Source: Silvimonas amylolytica
GTDB taxonomy: Bacteria > Pseudomonadota > Gammaproteobacteria > Burkholderiales > Chitinibacteraceae
DNA: 64,000 nt
Assembly: GCF_014645555.1 (NCBI RefSeq)
Contig: NZ_BMLY01000001.1
Location: 1 to 64,000, forward strand
Reading direction: 5' to 3'
Shown here: positions 44,719 through 54,261 of the stretch, in pieces
How the letters are laid out: every line of letters starts with the position of its first letter
Position numbering within the stretch: position 1 is the stretch's first letter
Made by a program: the position numbers and the translations under genes
The notes under the pieces: model-generated
The model's database searches: none
Told to the model about the DNA's origin: nothing
The model's input: the letters and a program-made list of their open reading frames with translations, nothing else

Positions 44719-45329
44719 CTGTTATTGCCTTGACGGAAGATCAGCGCGACGCGCTGCAAGAGATCACCAATATTGCAATGGGCCGCGCCGGCGCGCTTCT
44801 GGCGCAGTTGATGGGTAGTTTTGTACACCTGTCGGTGCCCGGTATTTCGCTGGCCGATGCCAGCAATATTTCTGGCACCATCGCCCAGACCGTTGGGCGT
44901 GAGCTGGCTGTGACTGCCGTACGTCAGTCGTTCTCTGGCACGCTGCGTGGCGAAGCCATGGTGATTTATGACGAGCGTGGCTGCCGTAACCTTGCTGACC
45001 TGATGGGTTACGAGGACGAGGTGGGCCAGGCCACCGAGCGTGAACTTTTGCTGGATGTCGGCAACGTGCTGGTAGGCGCCTGTCTGAACGGGATTGCTGA
45101 TCTGCTGGTGTCGCCGCTGTCCTATTCGCCACCGACCATCATTGCCGAAAACGCAGAGGTTGATCGGCTGATTAATCCGGATCAACTGACCTGGGATTAC
45201 GCCTTGCTGATCCAGGTGAGATTTACGCTGGAAATCCGCGACTTTACCTGCCACCTGCTTACCTTGATGCCGGAAGAATCGATCTCGCAATTGAAGAAGG
45301 CGCTTGATGCGTTCATGGAAAGCATCTGA
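44715..45329 (+). CDS. CheC-family phosphatase-like chemotaxis protein
   Basis: A 204-residue protein with two CheC-type signature helices: LQEITNIAMGRAGALLAQLMG (E--N) and LLLDVGNVLVGACLNGIADLL (D--N). In CheC/CheX/FliY such E/D-xx-N motifs dephosphorylate CheY-P. Placed directly after a CheY-like gene (ATGA overlap) and before a PAS-GGDEF gene (TGATG overlap), it is likely to dephosphorylate that regulator. No other chemotaxis gene is near. Confidence 0.85.
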   Translation: MTVIALTEDQRDALQEITNIAMGRAGALLAQLMGSFVHLSVPGISLADASNISGTIAQTVGRELAVTAVRQSFSGTLRGEAMVIYDERGCRNLADLMGYEDEVGQATERELLLDVGNVLVGACLNGIADLLVSPLSYSPPTIIAENAEVDRLINPDQLTWDYALLIQVRFTLEIRDFTCHLLTLMPEESISQLKKALDAFMESI

Positions 45330-46297
45330 TGCTGGAGACATTGCGCAATTTCATTGTCAGTGAGATCGGCGTAGGTATCTTTGCACTCGATCGGGAATAC
45401 AACTTGTTGCTGTGGAATCGCTTTATGGCGGATCACAGCGGTATCAGTGCTGAACAGGCGATTGGCCGCAATCTGTTCGAACTGTTTCCCGACCTGCCGC
45501 AAAAATGGTTGAGCAAAAAGGTAGACAGCGTATTCATGCTGCACAATTTTGCGTTCACCTCCTGGGAACAGCGCCCGTGGCTATTCCCGTTTCGTCATAA
45601 CCGTCCGATCACTGGTGGCATTGATTTCATGCAGCAAAACTGCACCTTCATGCCCGTCCGTGAAGCCGATGGCGAAGTGAGTGCGGTCGCCGTCACGGTC
45701 AATGACGTGACCGACGTTGCGGTCTACCAGAGCATGCTCAAGCAGGCCATGGCCAAGCTGGAAGAAAGCTCCAGTCGCGATGGGTTGACTGGCGTATATA
45801 ACCGCCGCTTTACCGAAACCCGTTTGCTGGAAGAAATTGGCAGGGTAGAGCGTTACCAGGCCGAGACCTTCAGCGTCATCCTGCTTGATCTGGATCATTT
45901 CAAGCAGATCAACGACACCCATGGCCACCTGGGCGGTGATGAGGTGTTGTGTGAGGTGGTCGCACGGGTGCGCGATGTACTGCGGGATACCGACGTGTTC
46001 GGTCGGTACGGGGGTGAAGAATTTCTGCTGATGCTGCCGCAGACTGGCCGTGAAGGTGCGGTCGCTGCGGCTGAGCGCATCCGCAAGGCCATTGCTGCGG
46101 CGCCGATCCTGTACAACGAAGTACCGATCCACGCGACCGGCAGCCTGGGCGTGGCGACTTACGAAGTGGGCGCCCCCAAAGTCGAACGCGTCAAGGCACA
46201 GGCTGATCTGGCGCTTTATGCCTCCAAGCGTGCCGGCCGCAACCGCGTGACTTTCTATAGCGCGCAAATGGTTGATAAGGAACTGGGCGCGGGCTAA
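45329..46297 (+). CDS. PAS-GGDEF diguanylate cyclase
   Basis: A 322-residue cytoplasmic protein. An N-terminal PAS domain (residues ~5-125; GIFALDREYNLLLWNRF) is followed by a GGDEF domain from ~residue 148 (DGLTGVYNRR). The active site is GGEEF at 228-232, and the inhibitory I-site RDTD is at 219-222, so an active, feedback-inhibited c-di-GMP synthase is predicted. There is no transmembrane segment. It is translationally coupled to the CheC-like gene, implying one signalling unit. Confidence 0.93.
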   Translation: MLETLRNFIVSEIGVGIFALDREYNLLLWNRFMADHSGISAEQAIGRNLFELFPDLPQKWLSKKVDSVFMLHNFAFTSWEQRPWLFPFRHNRPITGGIDFMQQNCTFMPVREADGEVSAVAVTVNDVTDVAVYQSMLKQAMAKLEESSSRDGLTGVYNRRFTETRLLEEIGRVERYQAETFSVILLDLDHFKQINDTHGHLGGDEVLCEVVARVRDVLRDTDVFGRYGGEEFLLMLPQTGREGAVAAAERIRKAIAAAPILYNEVPIHATGSLGVATYEVGAPKVERVKAQADLALYASKRAGRNRVTFYSAQMVDKELGAG

Positions 46298-46312
46298 GCC
46301 GCGCCGGGTTTC
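46286..46312 (+). terminator. Terminator of the CheY-CheC-GGDEF operon
   Basis: GGCGCGG (46286-46292) and CCGCGCC (46299-46305) form a 7-bp GC stem that spans the stop codon, followed by GGGTTTCTT. Confidence 0.55.
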
Positions 46313-46713
46313 TTCTGGCCCGTTCCTCCTCTTCTTTCCGATGGTTTGAAGCAGACACTGGTGGTGCCCGGTGTTTCGTTGTCTGCAAACGGGACTGTTG
46401 CATTTGACCCACGCCGCGGCGCAAAAAATTTTTTGCAAGCGCATGTAACCGGATTCCCGCGCGCATTTTCCTGTCAGATCAAGCAGTTCCGCCATTAGCC
46501 ATGGACGTGGACGATCAGTTTAGTAATTGAGATAACGTTCATATCGAGAAACGGCCCTCACCTCTGAGCGGGCTCGTCTATAACAGTAAGCGAGAGGGCG
46601 CGATGCCTTCCCGTTGTCCAGCGCCGCCCCTTGCTGTTTTGAATTTCCTCAGTCAAACCCCACCTGGCGACGCGTGGCAGCCGTATCCCATCCAACGAAG
46701 CTGGAGATGCGTC
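46298..46713. other. Intergenic region upstream of the prkA operon
   Basis: About 416 bp without a credible gene. It holds the 16-bp palindrome GCAAAAAATTTTTTGC (46421-46436) and, at 46578-46583, CTATAA in a context resembling a stationary-phase (sigma-S) -10. Promoters for the prkA-yeaH-spoVR operon should lie here. Confidence 0.5.
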
Positions 46714-48636
46714 ATGGACGTGTTCAATCACTATGCCTCGAGATACGAGCGCACCCGCGAAGAAGAACTCACCCTGAAGGAATACCTGGAGCTGTGTCGG
46801 CAAGACCCTTCAGTCTATGCCACCGCGCCGGAACGCATGCTGATGGCTATCGGCGAACCAGAGATGGTCGATACCCGTCTGGATTCGCGCATGTCGCGCA
46901 TTTTCCAGAACAAGGTCATGCGGCTTTACCCGGCATTTCGCGAGTTTTACGGCATGGAAGAAGTCATCGAACAGGTGGTGGCTTATTTTCGGCATGCAGC
47001 GCAGGGGCTGGAAGAAAAGAAGCAGATTCTTTACCTGCTGGGGCCGGTGGGCGGCGGCAAGTCATCCATCGCCGAAAAACTCAAAGAGTTGATGGAACGC
47101 GTACCGTTCTATTGCATCAAGGGCTCCCCGGTGAACGAGTCCCCGCTGGGGCTTTTCAATGCCGAGGAAGATGGCGAAATCCTCAAGGAACAATACGGGA
47201 TTCCCGAGCGCTATCTCAAGACGATCCCCAGCCCATGGGCGGTCAAGCGCTTGCATGAGTACAACGGCGACATTAACCAGTTCCGCGTCGTGAAGCGTTA
47301 CCCATCCGTGTTGCGGCAGATTGGCATCGCCAAGACGGAGCCGGGTGATGAGAACAACCAGGATATCTCGTCGCTGGTGGGCAAGGTAGATATTCGCAAG
47401 CTGGAAAAATACGCACAGGACGATCCGGATGCGTACAGTTATTCCGGCGGCCTGTGCCTGGCCAATCAGGGTTTGCTTGAGTTCGTGGAAATGTTCAAGG
47501 CGCCCATCAAGGTGCTGCACCCGTTGCTGACGGCGACCCAGGAAGGCAACTTCAAGGGAACAGAAGGTTTCGGCGCCATTCCGTTCGAAGGGATCATCCT
47601 GGCGCACTCCAACGAATCCGAGTGGAAACAGTTCCGCAACAACAAGAACAATGAGGCGTTCCTTGACCGGATTTACATCGTCAAGGTGCCGTATTGCCTG
47701 CGTGTGTCTGAGGAAACACGTATCTACGACAAGCTGCTGCGCAATTCGTCACTCTCCGCCGCGCCATGCGCTCCGGGCACGCTGAAGATGATGGCGCAGT
47801 TTGCCGTGCTCTCGCGATTGAAAGAACCCGAGAACTCCAGTCTTTTTTCCAAGATGCTGGTTTACGACGGAGACAACCTCAAAGACGTTGATCCAAAAGC
47901 CAAATCCATGCAGGAGTACCGGGACTTTGCCGGGGTAGACGAGGGAATGAACGGCTTGTCGACGCGTTTTGCCTTCAAGATTCTCTCGCGCGTCTTCAAC
48001 TTCGATCACCAGGAAGTGGCCGCCAACCCTGTTCACTTGTTGTACGTGCTGGAGCAACAGGTTGAGCGGGAGCAATTCCCGCAGGAGCAGGAACAACATT
48101 ACATCGCGTACATCAAAGAATATCTGGCGCCCAAGTACGTCGAGTTTATCGGTAAAGAAATCCAGACCGCATACCTGGAGAGCTATTCGGAATACGGTCA
48201 GAACATTTTTGATCGCTATGTAACCTTTGCCGACTACTGGATCCAGGATCAGGAATACCGCGATCCGGATACCGGTGAGAGCTTCGATCGCAACTCACTC
48301 AACAATGAACTGGAAAAGATCGAGAAACCAGCCGGGATTTCCAATCCCAAGGACTTCCGCAACGAGATCGTCAACTTTGTACTGCGGGCGCGTGCCAGCA
48401 ATAACGGCAAGAACCCGGCGTGGAGCAGTTACGAAAAGCTGCGCACGGTGATTGAAAAGAAGATGTTCTCCAACACGGAAGAATTGTTGCCGGTGATCTC
48501 GTTCAACGCCAAAGCGAGCACGGAAGACCAGAAAAAGCATGAGGACTTTGTGAACCGGATGGTGACCAAGGGCTATACGCCCAAACAAGTCCGTTTGTTG
48601 TGCGAATGGTATCTGCGCGTGCGCAAATCGTCTTGA
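46714..48636 (+). CDS. PrkA/YeaG-family serine protein kinase with AAA+ domain
   Basis: A 640-residue protein (E. coli YeaG 644). The PrkA AAA-like domain has the P-loop GPVGGGKSS at 110-118, followed by FYCIKGSPVNESPLGLF. The C-terminal ~250 residues carry the kinase-related region. YeaG is a stress-induced kinase tied to nitrogen starvation and stationary phase. GGAG before the ATG at 46714 and the family start DVFNHYASRYERTREEE fix the start; an upstream ATG at 46603 is rejected. It is the first gene of a conserved trio with yeaH and spoVR. Confidence 0.95.
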   Translation: MDVFNHYASRYERTREEELTLKEYLELCRQDPSVYATAPERMLMAIGEPEMVDTRLDSRMSRIFQNKVMRLYPAFREFYGMEEVIEQVVAYFRHAAQGLEEKKQILYLLGPVGGGKSSIAEKLKELMERVPFYCIKGSPVNESPLGLFNAEEDGEILKEQYGIPERYLKTIPSPWAVKRLHEYNGDINQFRVVKRYPSVLRQIGIAKTEPGDENNQDISSLVGKVDIRKLEKYAQDDPDAYSYSGGLCLANQGLLEFVEMFKAPIKVLHPLLTATQEGNFKGTEGFGAIPFEGIILAHSNESEWKQFRNNKNNEAFLDRIYIVKVPYCLRVSEETRIYDKLLRNSSLSAAPCAPGTLKMMAQFAVLSRLKEPENSSLFSKMLVYDGDNLKDVDPKAKSMQEYRDFAGVDEGMNGLSTRFAFKILSRVFNFDHQEVAANPVHLLYVLEQQVEREQFPQEQEQHYIAYIKEYLAPKYVEFIGKEIQTAYLESYSEYGQNIFDRYVTFADYWIQDQEYRDPDTGESFDRNSLNNELEKIEKPAGISNPKDFRNEIVNFVLRARASNNGKNPAWSSYEKLRTVIEKKMFSNTEELLPVISFNAKASTEDQKKHEDFVNRMVTKGYTPKQVRLLCEWYLRVRKSS

Positions 48637-48709
48637 TGACGGGAGGGTGACTGAGGCGTAGTGCAGGCGCCGCAGTCACCCGGAAGTGCAACCCGCTCGG
48701 GGGACTTAT

Positions 48710-49987
48710 ATGCATCATCTGATAGACCGGCGTTTGAACGGCAAGAACAAATCCGCAGTCAACAGAGAGCGTTTTCTCAAGCGTTTCAAGAGCCAGATTC
48801 GCGAGGCAGTTGCGCGCTCGGTCAAGGATCGCTCGATTACCGATATTGAACGAGGGGAAAAGGTTTCGATTCCGGTTCGCGATATCAACGAACCGACCTT
48901 GGGTCACGCCCATGGTGGCGTATGGGAACGTGTTTTTCCAGGTAACAAGGAATACCTGCGCGGTGATGAGATCGATCGCCCCGAACAAGGCGGTGGGGGC
49001 GGAGGCAGTGGTGGCTCTGGTCAGGGCGGTGGTGGAGAAGACGAATTTGTCTTTGACCTCTCGCGCGAGGAGTTCCTCAATTTCTTTTTCGATGATCTGG
49101 AGTTGCCCAACCTGATCAAGCGGCAACTGCAGCAAACCATTACCTTCAAATCCATCCGGGCTGGATTTACCAGCGACGGCACCCCGACCAACATCCATGT
49201 TGTGCGTAGTTTGCGCAGCGCGCTGGGCCGGCGGATTGCGTTGTCGGCTGAGCCGATGCGGGAGCTGAACGAAGCCCAGGAAGACCTCGATAAGCTACTG
49301 GAAACGCGCAGCGAGCATGATCCACTGGTCAAAGCGGTGCTAGCGCAGATTCACGCGCTGAAAACGCGTGTGGCCAATATCCCGTTTATTGATCCGTTTG
49401 ACCTCAAGTATTCCAACCGCACCAAAATTCCGCTCCCGACTACGCAAGCGGTGATGTTTTGCGTGATGGATGTCTCGGGTTCAATGGATGAGAACAAAAA
49501 GGATATCGCCAAGCGTTTCTTCATCCTCTTGTATCTGTTTCTGACACGCATCTACGACAAGATCGAGGTCGTTTTCATCCGCCATCACACCCAGGCGTAT
49601 GAAGTGAACGAAGACGAGTTTTTCCACGCCCGTGATACGGGTGGCACGGTGGTCTCCAGTGCGCTCAAGCTCACGCGTCAGATTATTGAGGCGCGTTACC
49701 CGTCGTCGGACTGGAATATCTACGTCGCCCAGGCCTCGGATGGTGATAACTGGGATTCAGATTCGCCGCAATGCCGGGAAATTCTGGAAAACAACTTGCT
49801 GCCGCTGCTGCAGTACTACGCCTACGTCGAAATCACCGAAGGGGAACCGCAAAACCTCTGGTATGAATATGAAATGGTAGCCCAGACGCACAAAGAATTT
49901 GCCATGCGTCGCATCAGGGACGCGTCTGAGATCTGGCCTGTGTTCAGAGATCTCTTTCGCAAGCATCCGGAAAAAGCGGTCGCCTGA
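48710..49987 (+). CDS. YeaH/YhbH family protein (DUF444, von Willebrand A-like)
   Basis: A 425-residue protein with the DUF444 features: HHLIDRRLNGKNKSAVNRERFLKR at the start, a Gly/Ser-rich linker at ~94-109, and a VWA-like domain with the MIDAS motif DVSGSMDENK (254-263) and later RDTGGTVVSS. It probably binds a divalent metal and a protein partner. It is always found with PrkA, and often with SpoVR. GGGGA lies before the ATG at 48710. It starts 73 bp after prkA. Confidence 0.94.
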   Translation: MHHLIDRRLNGKNKSAVNRERFLKRFKSQIREAVARSVKDRSITDIERGEKVSIPVRDINEPTLGHAHGGVWERVFPGNKEYLRGDEIDRPEQGGGGGGSGGSGQGGGGEDEFVFDLSREEFLNFFFDDLELPNLIKRQLQQTITFKSIRAGFTSDGTPTNIHVVRSLRSALGRRIALSAEPMRELNEAQEDLDKLLETRSEHDPLVKAVLAQIHALKTRVANIPFIDPFDLKYSNRTKIPLPTTQAVMFCVMDVSGSMDENKKDIAKRFFILLYLFLTRIYDKIEVVFIRHHTQAYEVNEDEFFHARDTGGTVVSSALKLTRQIIEARYPSSDWNIYVAQASDGDNWDSDSPQCREILENNLLPLLQYYAYVEITEGEPQNLWYEYEMVAQTHKEFAMRRIRDASEIWPVFRDLFRKHPEKAVA

Positions 49988-50016
49988 ACAGGCACCGCGC
50001 TGCAGGATTGAGCGCC

Positions 50017-51585
50017 ATGACTACGACCCGCACCCGCAAGAGCAAAGGCGACGAGCCGGAACACAAACCGTTGCGTCGCAAACCGTTGTCGCTTGGCTCG
50101 GAATGGACGTTCGAGCTGATCGAAACGTATTACAAAGAGATCTCCCGCATCGCCAAAGATTTCGGGCTGGATACATACCCGAATCAACTGGAGATCATTT
50201 CTGCCGAGCAAATGATGGATGCCTACGCCTCGGTAGGCATGCCGGTGATGTACAACCACTGGAGCTTCGGCAAGCAGTTTCTTTCAACCCACAAGCATTA
50301 CCAGCGCGGCATGATGGGGCTGGCGTACGAGATCGTCATCAACTCCAATCCGTGCATTGCGTACTTGATGGAAGAGAACACCATGACCATGCAGGCGCTG
50401 GTCATTGCGCATGCCAGTTTTGGTCATAACTCTTTCTTCAAGGGCAATTACCTGTTCCGCACCTGGACTGAGGCCGATGCGATCATCGACTACCTGGTGT
50501 TTGCCAAGCGTTACATTGCCGAGTGCGAGGCGCGACACGGGGAAGAAAAGGTCGAAGAGCTGCTGGATTCATGCCACGCGCTGATGAATTACGGGGTGGA
50601 TCGTTACAAGCGTCCGCAAAAGCTGTCGCTGGAAAAAGAACTTGCACGCCTGGCCGAGCGCGAGCAATACCAGCAATCGCAGGTCAATGAAATCTGGCGC
50701 ACCTTGCCCCGCCGGTTTGAGGAAGAACAAGCCGTTGCCCCACGGCGTTTTCCGGAAGAGCCGCAAGAAAACCTTTTGTATTTCATAGAGAAATTCGCAC
50801 CGTTGCTGGAACCCTGGCAGCGTGAGATCGTGCGCATTATCCGCAAGATTGCCCAGTACTTTTACCCGCAGCGGCAAACCCAGGTCATGAACGAGGGCTG
50901 GGCCACGTTCTGGCACTACACGCTGATGAACCAGTTGTACGAAGAAGGGTTGATTACTGACTCGGCGATGTTCGAGTTCTTGCACAGCCATACCAATGTG
51001 GTGATGCAGCCTGGCGTCGATAGCCCGTACTTTAACGGCATCAACCCTTACGCACTGGGCTTTGCCATGTACCGGGACATCCAGCGAATCTGCCAGAACC
51101 CGACGGAAGAGGACAAACGCTGGTTCCCGGATATGGCGGGTACGGACTGGCGCAAGACGCTGGACTTTGCCATGCGCAACTTCAAGGATGAGAGTTTTGT
51201 TGCGCAGTATCTTTCACCCAAGTTGATCCGGGACTTCCGTTTTTTCAGCATTCTGGATGACGACGAAAACGCGACGCTCAAGGTTTCTGCCATTCACGAC
51301 GATGCGGGCTACGCGGAGATTCGTACTCAACTCGCGTCGCAATACAATCTGGCATACCGTGAACCCAACATTCAGGTGTATGACGTGAACACCCGGGGCG
51401 ATCGCTCGCTGACTTTACGGCATTACCAGTACCAACGCCGGCCGTTGGCCAATAGCGTGCACGAGGTCCTCAAGCACATCGCGCGGTTGTGGGGGTTTTC
51501 GGTCAAACTGGAAAGTGTGGACGAAGACGGGCAGGTGATCTTGAGTTACGACTGCAAGCTGGAAAAACGCGGTAGTCCATTCTGA
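50017..51585 (+). CDS. SpoVR family protein
   Basis: A 522-residue cytoplasmic protein with SpoVR hallmarks: WTFELIETYYKEISRIAKDFGLDTYPNQLEII, MYNHWSFGKQF, NEGWATFWHYTLMNQLYEEG (His-rich region) and GINPYALGFAMYRDIQRI. In Bacillus it affects the spore cortex; in proteobacteria it belongs to the PrkA-YeaH stress module and its biochemistry is unknown. The ATG at 50017 is used; a TTG nine bases upstream is less likely. It lies 29 bp after the DUF444 gene and is followed by a terminator at 51722. Confidence 0.95.
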   Translation: MTTTRTRKSKGDEPEHKPLRRKPLSLGSEWTFELIETYYKEISRIAKDFGLDTYPNQLEIISAEQMMDAYASVGMPVMYNHWSFGKQFLSTHKHYQRGMMGLAYEIVINSNPCIAYLMEENTMTMQALVIAHASFGHNSFFKGNYLFRTWTEADAIIDYLVFAKRYIAECEARHGEEKVEELLDSCHALMNYGVDRYKRPQKLSLEKELARLAEREQYQQSQVNEIWRTLPRRFEEEQAVAPRRFPEEPQENLLYFIEKFAPLLEPWQREIVRIIRKIAQYFYPQRQTQVMNEGWATFWHYTLMNQLYEEGLITDSAMFEFLHSHTNVVMQPGVDSPYFNGINPYALGFAMYRDIQRICQNPTEEDKRWFPDMAGTDWRKTLDFAMRNFKDESFVAQYLSPKLIRDFRFFSILDDDENATLKVSAIHDDAGYAEIRTQLASQYNLAYREPNIQVYDVNTRGDRSLTLRHYQYQRRPLANSVHEVLKHIARLWGFSVKLESVDEDGQVILSYDCKLEKRGSPF

Positions 51586-51721
51586 GGGGCGATGAGGCTG
51601 GCCTCTGCATATCATGACGGGTCAGATGGGCGACGATCGAAACCCGGCGGTACACAAACAAATGTGCCGGTTGCGCTACTCGGTCCTCGCACCGTACCGC
51701 AATACGGCGGTTGTCGACCCG

Positions 51722-51747
51722 AACCCGGAGCTTGCTCCGGGTTTTTT
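51722..51747 (+). terminator. Terminator of the prkA-yeaH-spoVR operon
   Basis: AACCCGGAGC (51722-51731), loop TT, GCTCCGGGTT (51734-51743), then more T. A strong intrinsic terminator 137 bp past spoVR. Confidence 0.85.
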
Positions 51748-51843
51748 GTCGCTTTTTTTGCCCGGCTGGCCATTTGTGCTCCCGAATGCCAGCTGATTGC
51801 GTCAGGATATCCGCCACTTTCCCCGTTTCCTGTGGACTTCTGC

Positions 51844-53085
51844 ATGCTGACCCCGATTTTGTCCGTTCTGCGCCGGTTGCTGCTGGCTCTGACCGCAATG
51901 TTGCCCTGCCTTGCGGCACATGCCGCAACCAGCCAGGGCACGCCTTATGCCATTGCCGGTAGTTGCGAAGGTCTGCCCCGCGTGGCGCTGAATACCGTAT
52001 CGGGCTTTTGCGTGGGTCTGGCCGCCAGCAACCTTGGCATGCCGCGCGGCGTGCTGCCTCTGGCCGATGGCTCCGCGTTGGTGACCGATATGGGCGGGTG
52101 GGGCAAGAACAAGGGGCGACTACTCCGACTGGTGCGCCATCAAGGTGGGTTTGATAGCGTCACGTTGCTCAGCGGGCTGGATCGCCCGCATGGTTTGCAG
52201 TTGGGGCCCGATGGTCAGGTTTATCTCGGCGAGGCAGGGCGTATCAGTCGGTTTAATCCCACTGATGCGCAGCCCATATTGGTGACCGTGATCGATAAAT
52301 TACCTGACGATGGACGCCACCCGATCAAGGTTTTTGTCTTTGGCAAGGATGGGGCGCTTTACGTGAACTTCGGTTCGGCTACAGATAACTGTGAAGGACA
52401 CATCGACACTAGCCAGTCTCCGCTGCAGCAATGCACAGATATGCAGACCAACCCACAACGCGCTTCAATCTGGCGCTACACCGAGGAAGATGGTCAGTGG
52501 CAAGGCAAGCAATTTGCCGGTGGGCTACGCAACTCCATGGCACTGGCCATTCACCCTGCGACTGGCGCGCTGTGGCAAGCCGAAAACAGCCGTGACTATA
52601 TCAACCGCAAAATGCCTGGCCTGAAGAGCGATGAGAACCTGCCGCACGAAGAACTCAACCTGATTCACGAGGGGAGTAACTATGGCTGGCCGTATTGTTA
52701 CGACAACAACCAGGCTGCGCCAGAGTTTCCGCAGGCCGATTGCGGTCTTTTTGCCCGTCCGGTCATGTTGTTGCCAGGTCATGCCGCACCATTGGGTATG
52801 GCTTTTTATGACCAGCCCGGCGGCCTTGCCGCCTGGCGTGGCAGCCTGATCATGGGCTGGCACGGCTACCGTAATAATGGCCACCGTCTGGTGGCTATCC
52901 GTTTTGACAGTAGCGGCATGCCCCAGGGCCAACCGCAAGAGCTGATCAGCGACTGGGGTGACGTGCCCGGTAAACACCCCATGGGCGCGCCGACTGACAT
53001 CAAGATCGACAAGCAAGGTGCGATCTGGATGACGGAAGATCGCAACGGTGATTTGTTGATTATGGCGCCCATCCGGGTGCATTGA
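51844..53085 (+). CDS. Periplasmic PQQ-type sugar dehydrogenase family protein
   Basis: A 413-residue protein with a signal peptide (residues 1-27, cleaved after AHA). The mature protein is a six-bladed beta-propeller of the glucose/sorbosone dehydrogenase type: MPRGVLPLADGSALVTDMGG, LDRPHGLQLGPDGQVYLGE, GGLRNSMALAIHPATGALW, GSNYGWPYCYD and GAPTDIKIDKQGAIWMTEDRNG. The His/Arg/Asn residues in these blades fit PQQ binding, but the substrate is unknown. The ATG at 51844 sits at the signal peptide start; the frame is open for 84 codons upstream, without a signal-like start. The methyltransferase gene follows by 15 bp. Confidence 0.88.
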   Translation: MLTPILSVLRRLLLALTAMLPCLAAHAATSQGTPYAIAGSCEGLPRVALNTVSGFCVGLAASNLGMPRGVLPLADGSALVTDMGGWGKNKGRLLRLVRHQGGFDSVTLLSGLDRPHGLQLGPDGQVYLGEAGRISRFNPTDAQPILVTVIDKLPDDGRHPIKVFVFGKDGALYVNFGSATDNCEGHIDTSQSPLQQCTDMQTNPQRASIWRYTEEDGQWQGKQFAGGLRNSMALAIHPATGALWQAENSRDYINRKMPGLKSDENLPHEELNLIHEGSNYGWPYCYDNNQAAPEFPQADCGLFARPVMLLPGHAAPLGMAFYDQPGGLAAWRGSLIMGWHGYRNNGHRLVAIRFDSSGMPQGQPQELISDWGDVPGKHPMGAPTDIKIDKQGAIWMTEDRNGDLLIMAPIRVH

Positions 53086-53100
53086 GGATTCGCGCATCAC

Positions 53101-53838
53101 ATGCCCCAGAACATCTATGACAACCCGACCTTCTTTAAAGGTTACAAAGCGCTGCGCCAACGCGATACCGGCCTCAATGGCGCGGTAGAGATGCCCGCAT
53201 TGCAATCGCTGCTGCCGGTGCTGGTTGGTTTGCAGGTGCTGGATCTGGGTTGTGGTTTCGGTGACTTTGCGCGATTTGCGCGTCTGCATGGCGCTGCTAG
53301 CGTGGTAGGCGTGGATATCTCGGCGAACATGCTGGAGGAGGCGCGTCATCTGACTGCCGATCGCGCCATCACTTATCAGCACAGCAGCATAGAGCGCTTC
53401 CAGCCCGCGCCGGGGGTGACCTTTGATCTTGTGGTGTCATCCCTGGCGCTGCATTACGTGGAGGATTACGCGGCGGCGGTACGAGCGGTCTGGCAAGTGC
53501 TCAAGCCAGGCGGACTCTTCGTATTTTCAGTGGAGCATCCGCTGTGTACCGCCAACCCGGTTGGCTGGATCAAGGATGAAACCGACAACAAGGTGCACTG
53601 GCCGCTGGATCATTATCAGTCTGAAGGTCAGCGCGATACACGCTGGTTTGTGGATGGCGTGATCAAATATCACCGTACCACGCAGACCTGGATCAACACC
53701 TTGCTCGACAACGGCTTTGTGCTGGAACGTATGTCGGAACCCGGCCCGATTGCTGAGGCTGTGCAGGCTCGCCCGGCGTTGGCTGATGAAAACAGACGGC
53801 CGCCGTTTCTATTGTTGCGGGCCCGGCGCCAGGCCTGA
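53101..53838 (+). CDS. Class I SAM-dependent methyltransferase
   Basis: A 245-residue protein with the Rossmann-fold SAM motif VLDLGCGFGDFARFA (motif I), GVDISANMLEEAR (motif II) and DLVVSSLALHYVEDYAAAVRAVWQVLKPGG (motifs IV-V). This is a UbiE/BioC-like small-molecule methyltransferase; the acceptor is unknown. It starts 15 bp after the sugar dehydrogenase gene and ends 6 bp from the convergent sufE stop. The short gap leaves no room for a terminator. Confidence 0.9.
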   Translation: MPQNIYDNPTFFKGYKALRQRDTGLNGAVEMPALQSLLPVLVGLQVLDLGCGFGDFARFARLHGAASVVGVDISANMLEEARHLTADRAITYQHSSIERFQPAPGVTFDLVVSSLALHYVEDYAAAVRAVWQVLKPGGLFVFSVEHPLCTANPVGWIKDETDNKVHWPLDHYQSEGQRDTRWFVDGVIKYHRTTQTWINTLLDNGFVLERMSEPGPIAEAVQARPALADENRRPPFLLLRARRQA

Positions 53839-53844
53839 TCGGCC

Positions 53845-54261
53845 TCAGGCGTTGCGGATAACTTTGACCATGGCTGCCAGGCCGCTGGCGCGGGAACTGG
53901 ATAAAAATCGCTGCAAGCCTAGCGTCTGTAGTAACTCGCCAAAATCGAAGGTGGCGATCTCTTCTTTGTTGCGCTGGGCGTAGGCCGCGCATACCAGGGC
54001 CAGCAAACCTTTGACGATGCGGGAGTCGCTATCCGCCCACAACTGCAAGTGGTTGCCCTGCCAGCGTGTCAGCAGCCATACCTGGGCCTCGCAACCTGCA
54101 ACACGGTGCTCACCTGTTTTGAGTTCGTCCGGCATGGGAGGGAGCTCCCGCGCCAGTTGGACCAGCAACCGGTTCTTGGCTTCCCAGCCGTGCGCAGCTT
54201 CTAGGCGCGTCGAGAGCGTGGGTAGCGATAGCGACTCGGGCAAATCCGGCCAGGTGCTCAT
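53845..54261 (-). CDS. sufE: SufE/CsdE-family sulfur acceptor
   Basis: A 138-residue SufE. The conserved sulfur-accepting Cys57 is in HRVAGCEAQVWL, with the later DSRIVKGLLALV motif and a C-terminal LGLQRFLSSSRASGL typical of the fold. It takes persulfide sulfur from the cysteine desulfurase and enhances its activity. It overlaps sufS by ATGA, confirming the partnership. It could equally be called csdE; no full suf or csd operon is present. Confidence 0.92.
   Translation of the reverse strand: MSTWPDLPESLSLPTLSTRLEAAHGWEAKNRLLVQLARELPPMPDELKTGEHRVAGCEAQVWLLTRWQGNHLQLWADSDSRIVKGLLALVCAAYAQRNKEEIATFDFGELLQTLGLQRFLSSSRASGLAAMVKVIRNA

Noticed and set aside
46603-46713. Upstream ATG start for prkA
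   Set aside because: The extra 37 residues do not resemble the family start, while the ATG at 46714 has GGAG and the conserved N-terminus.
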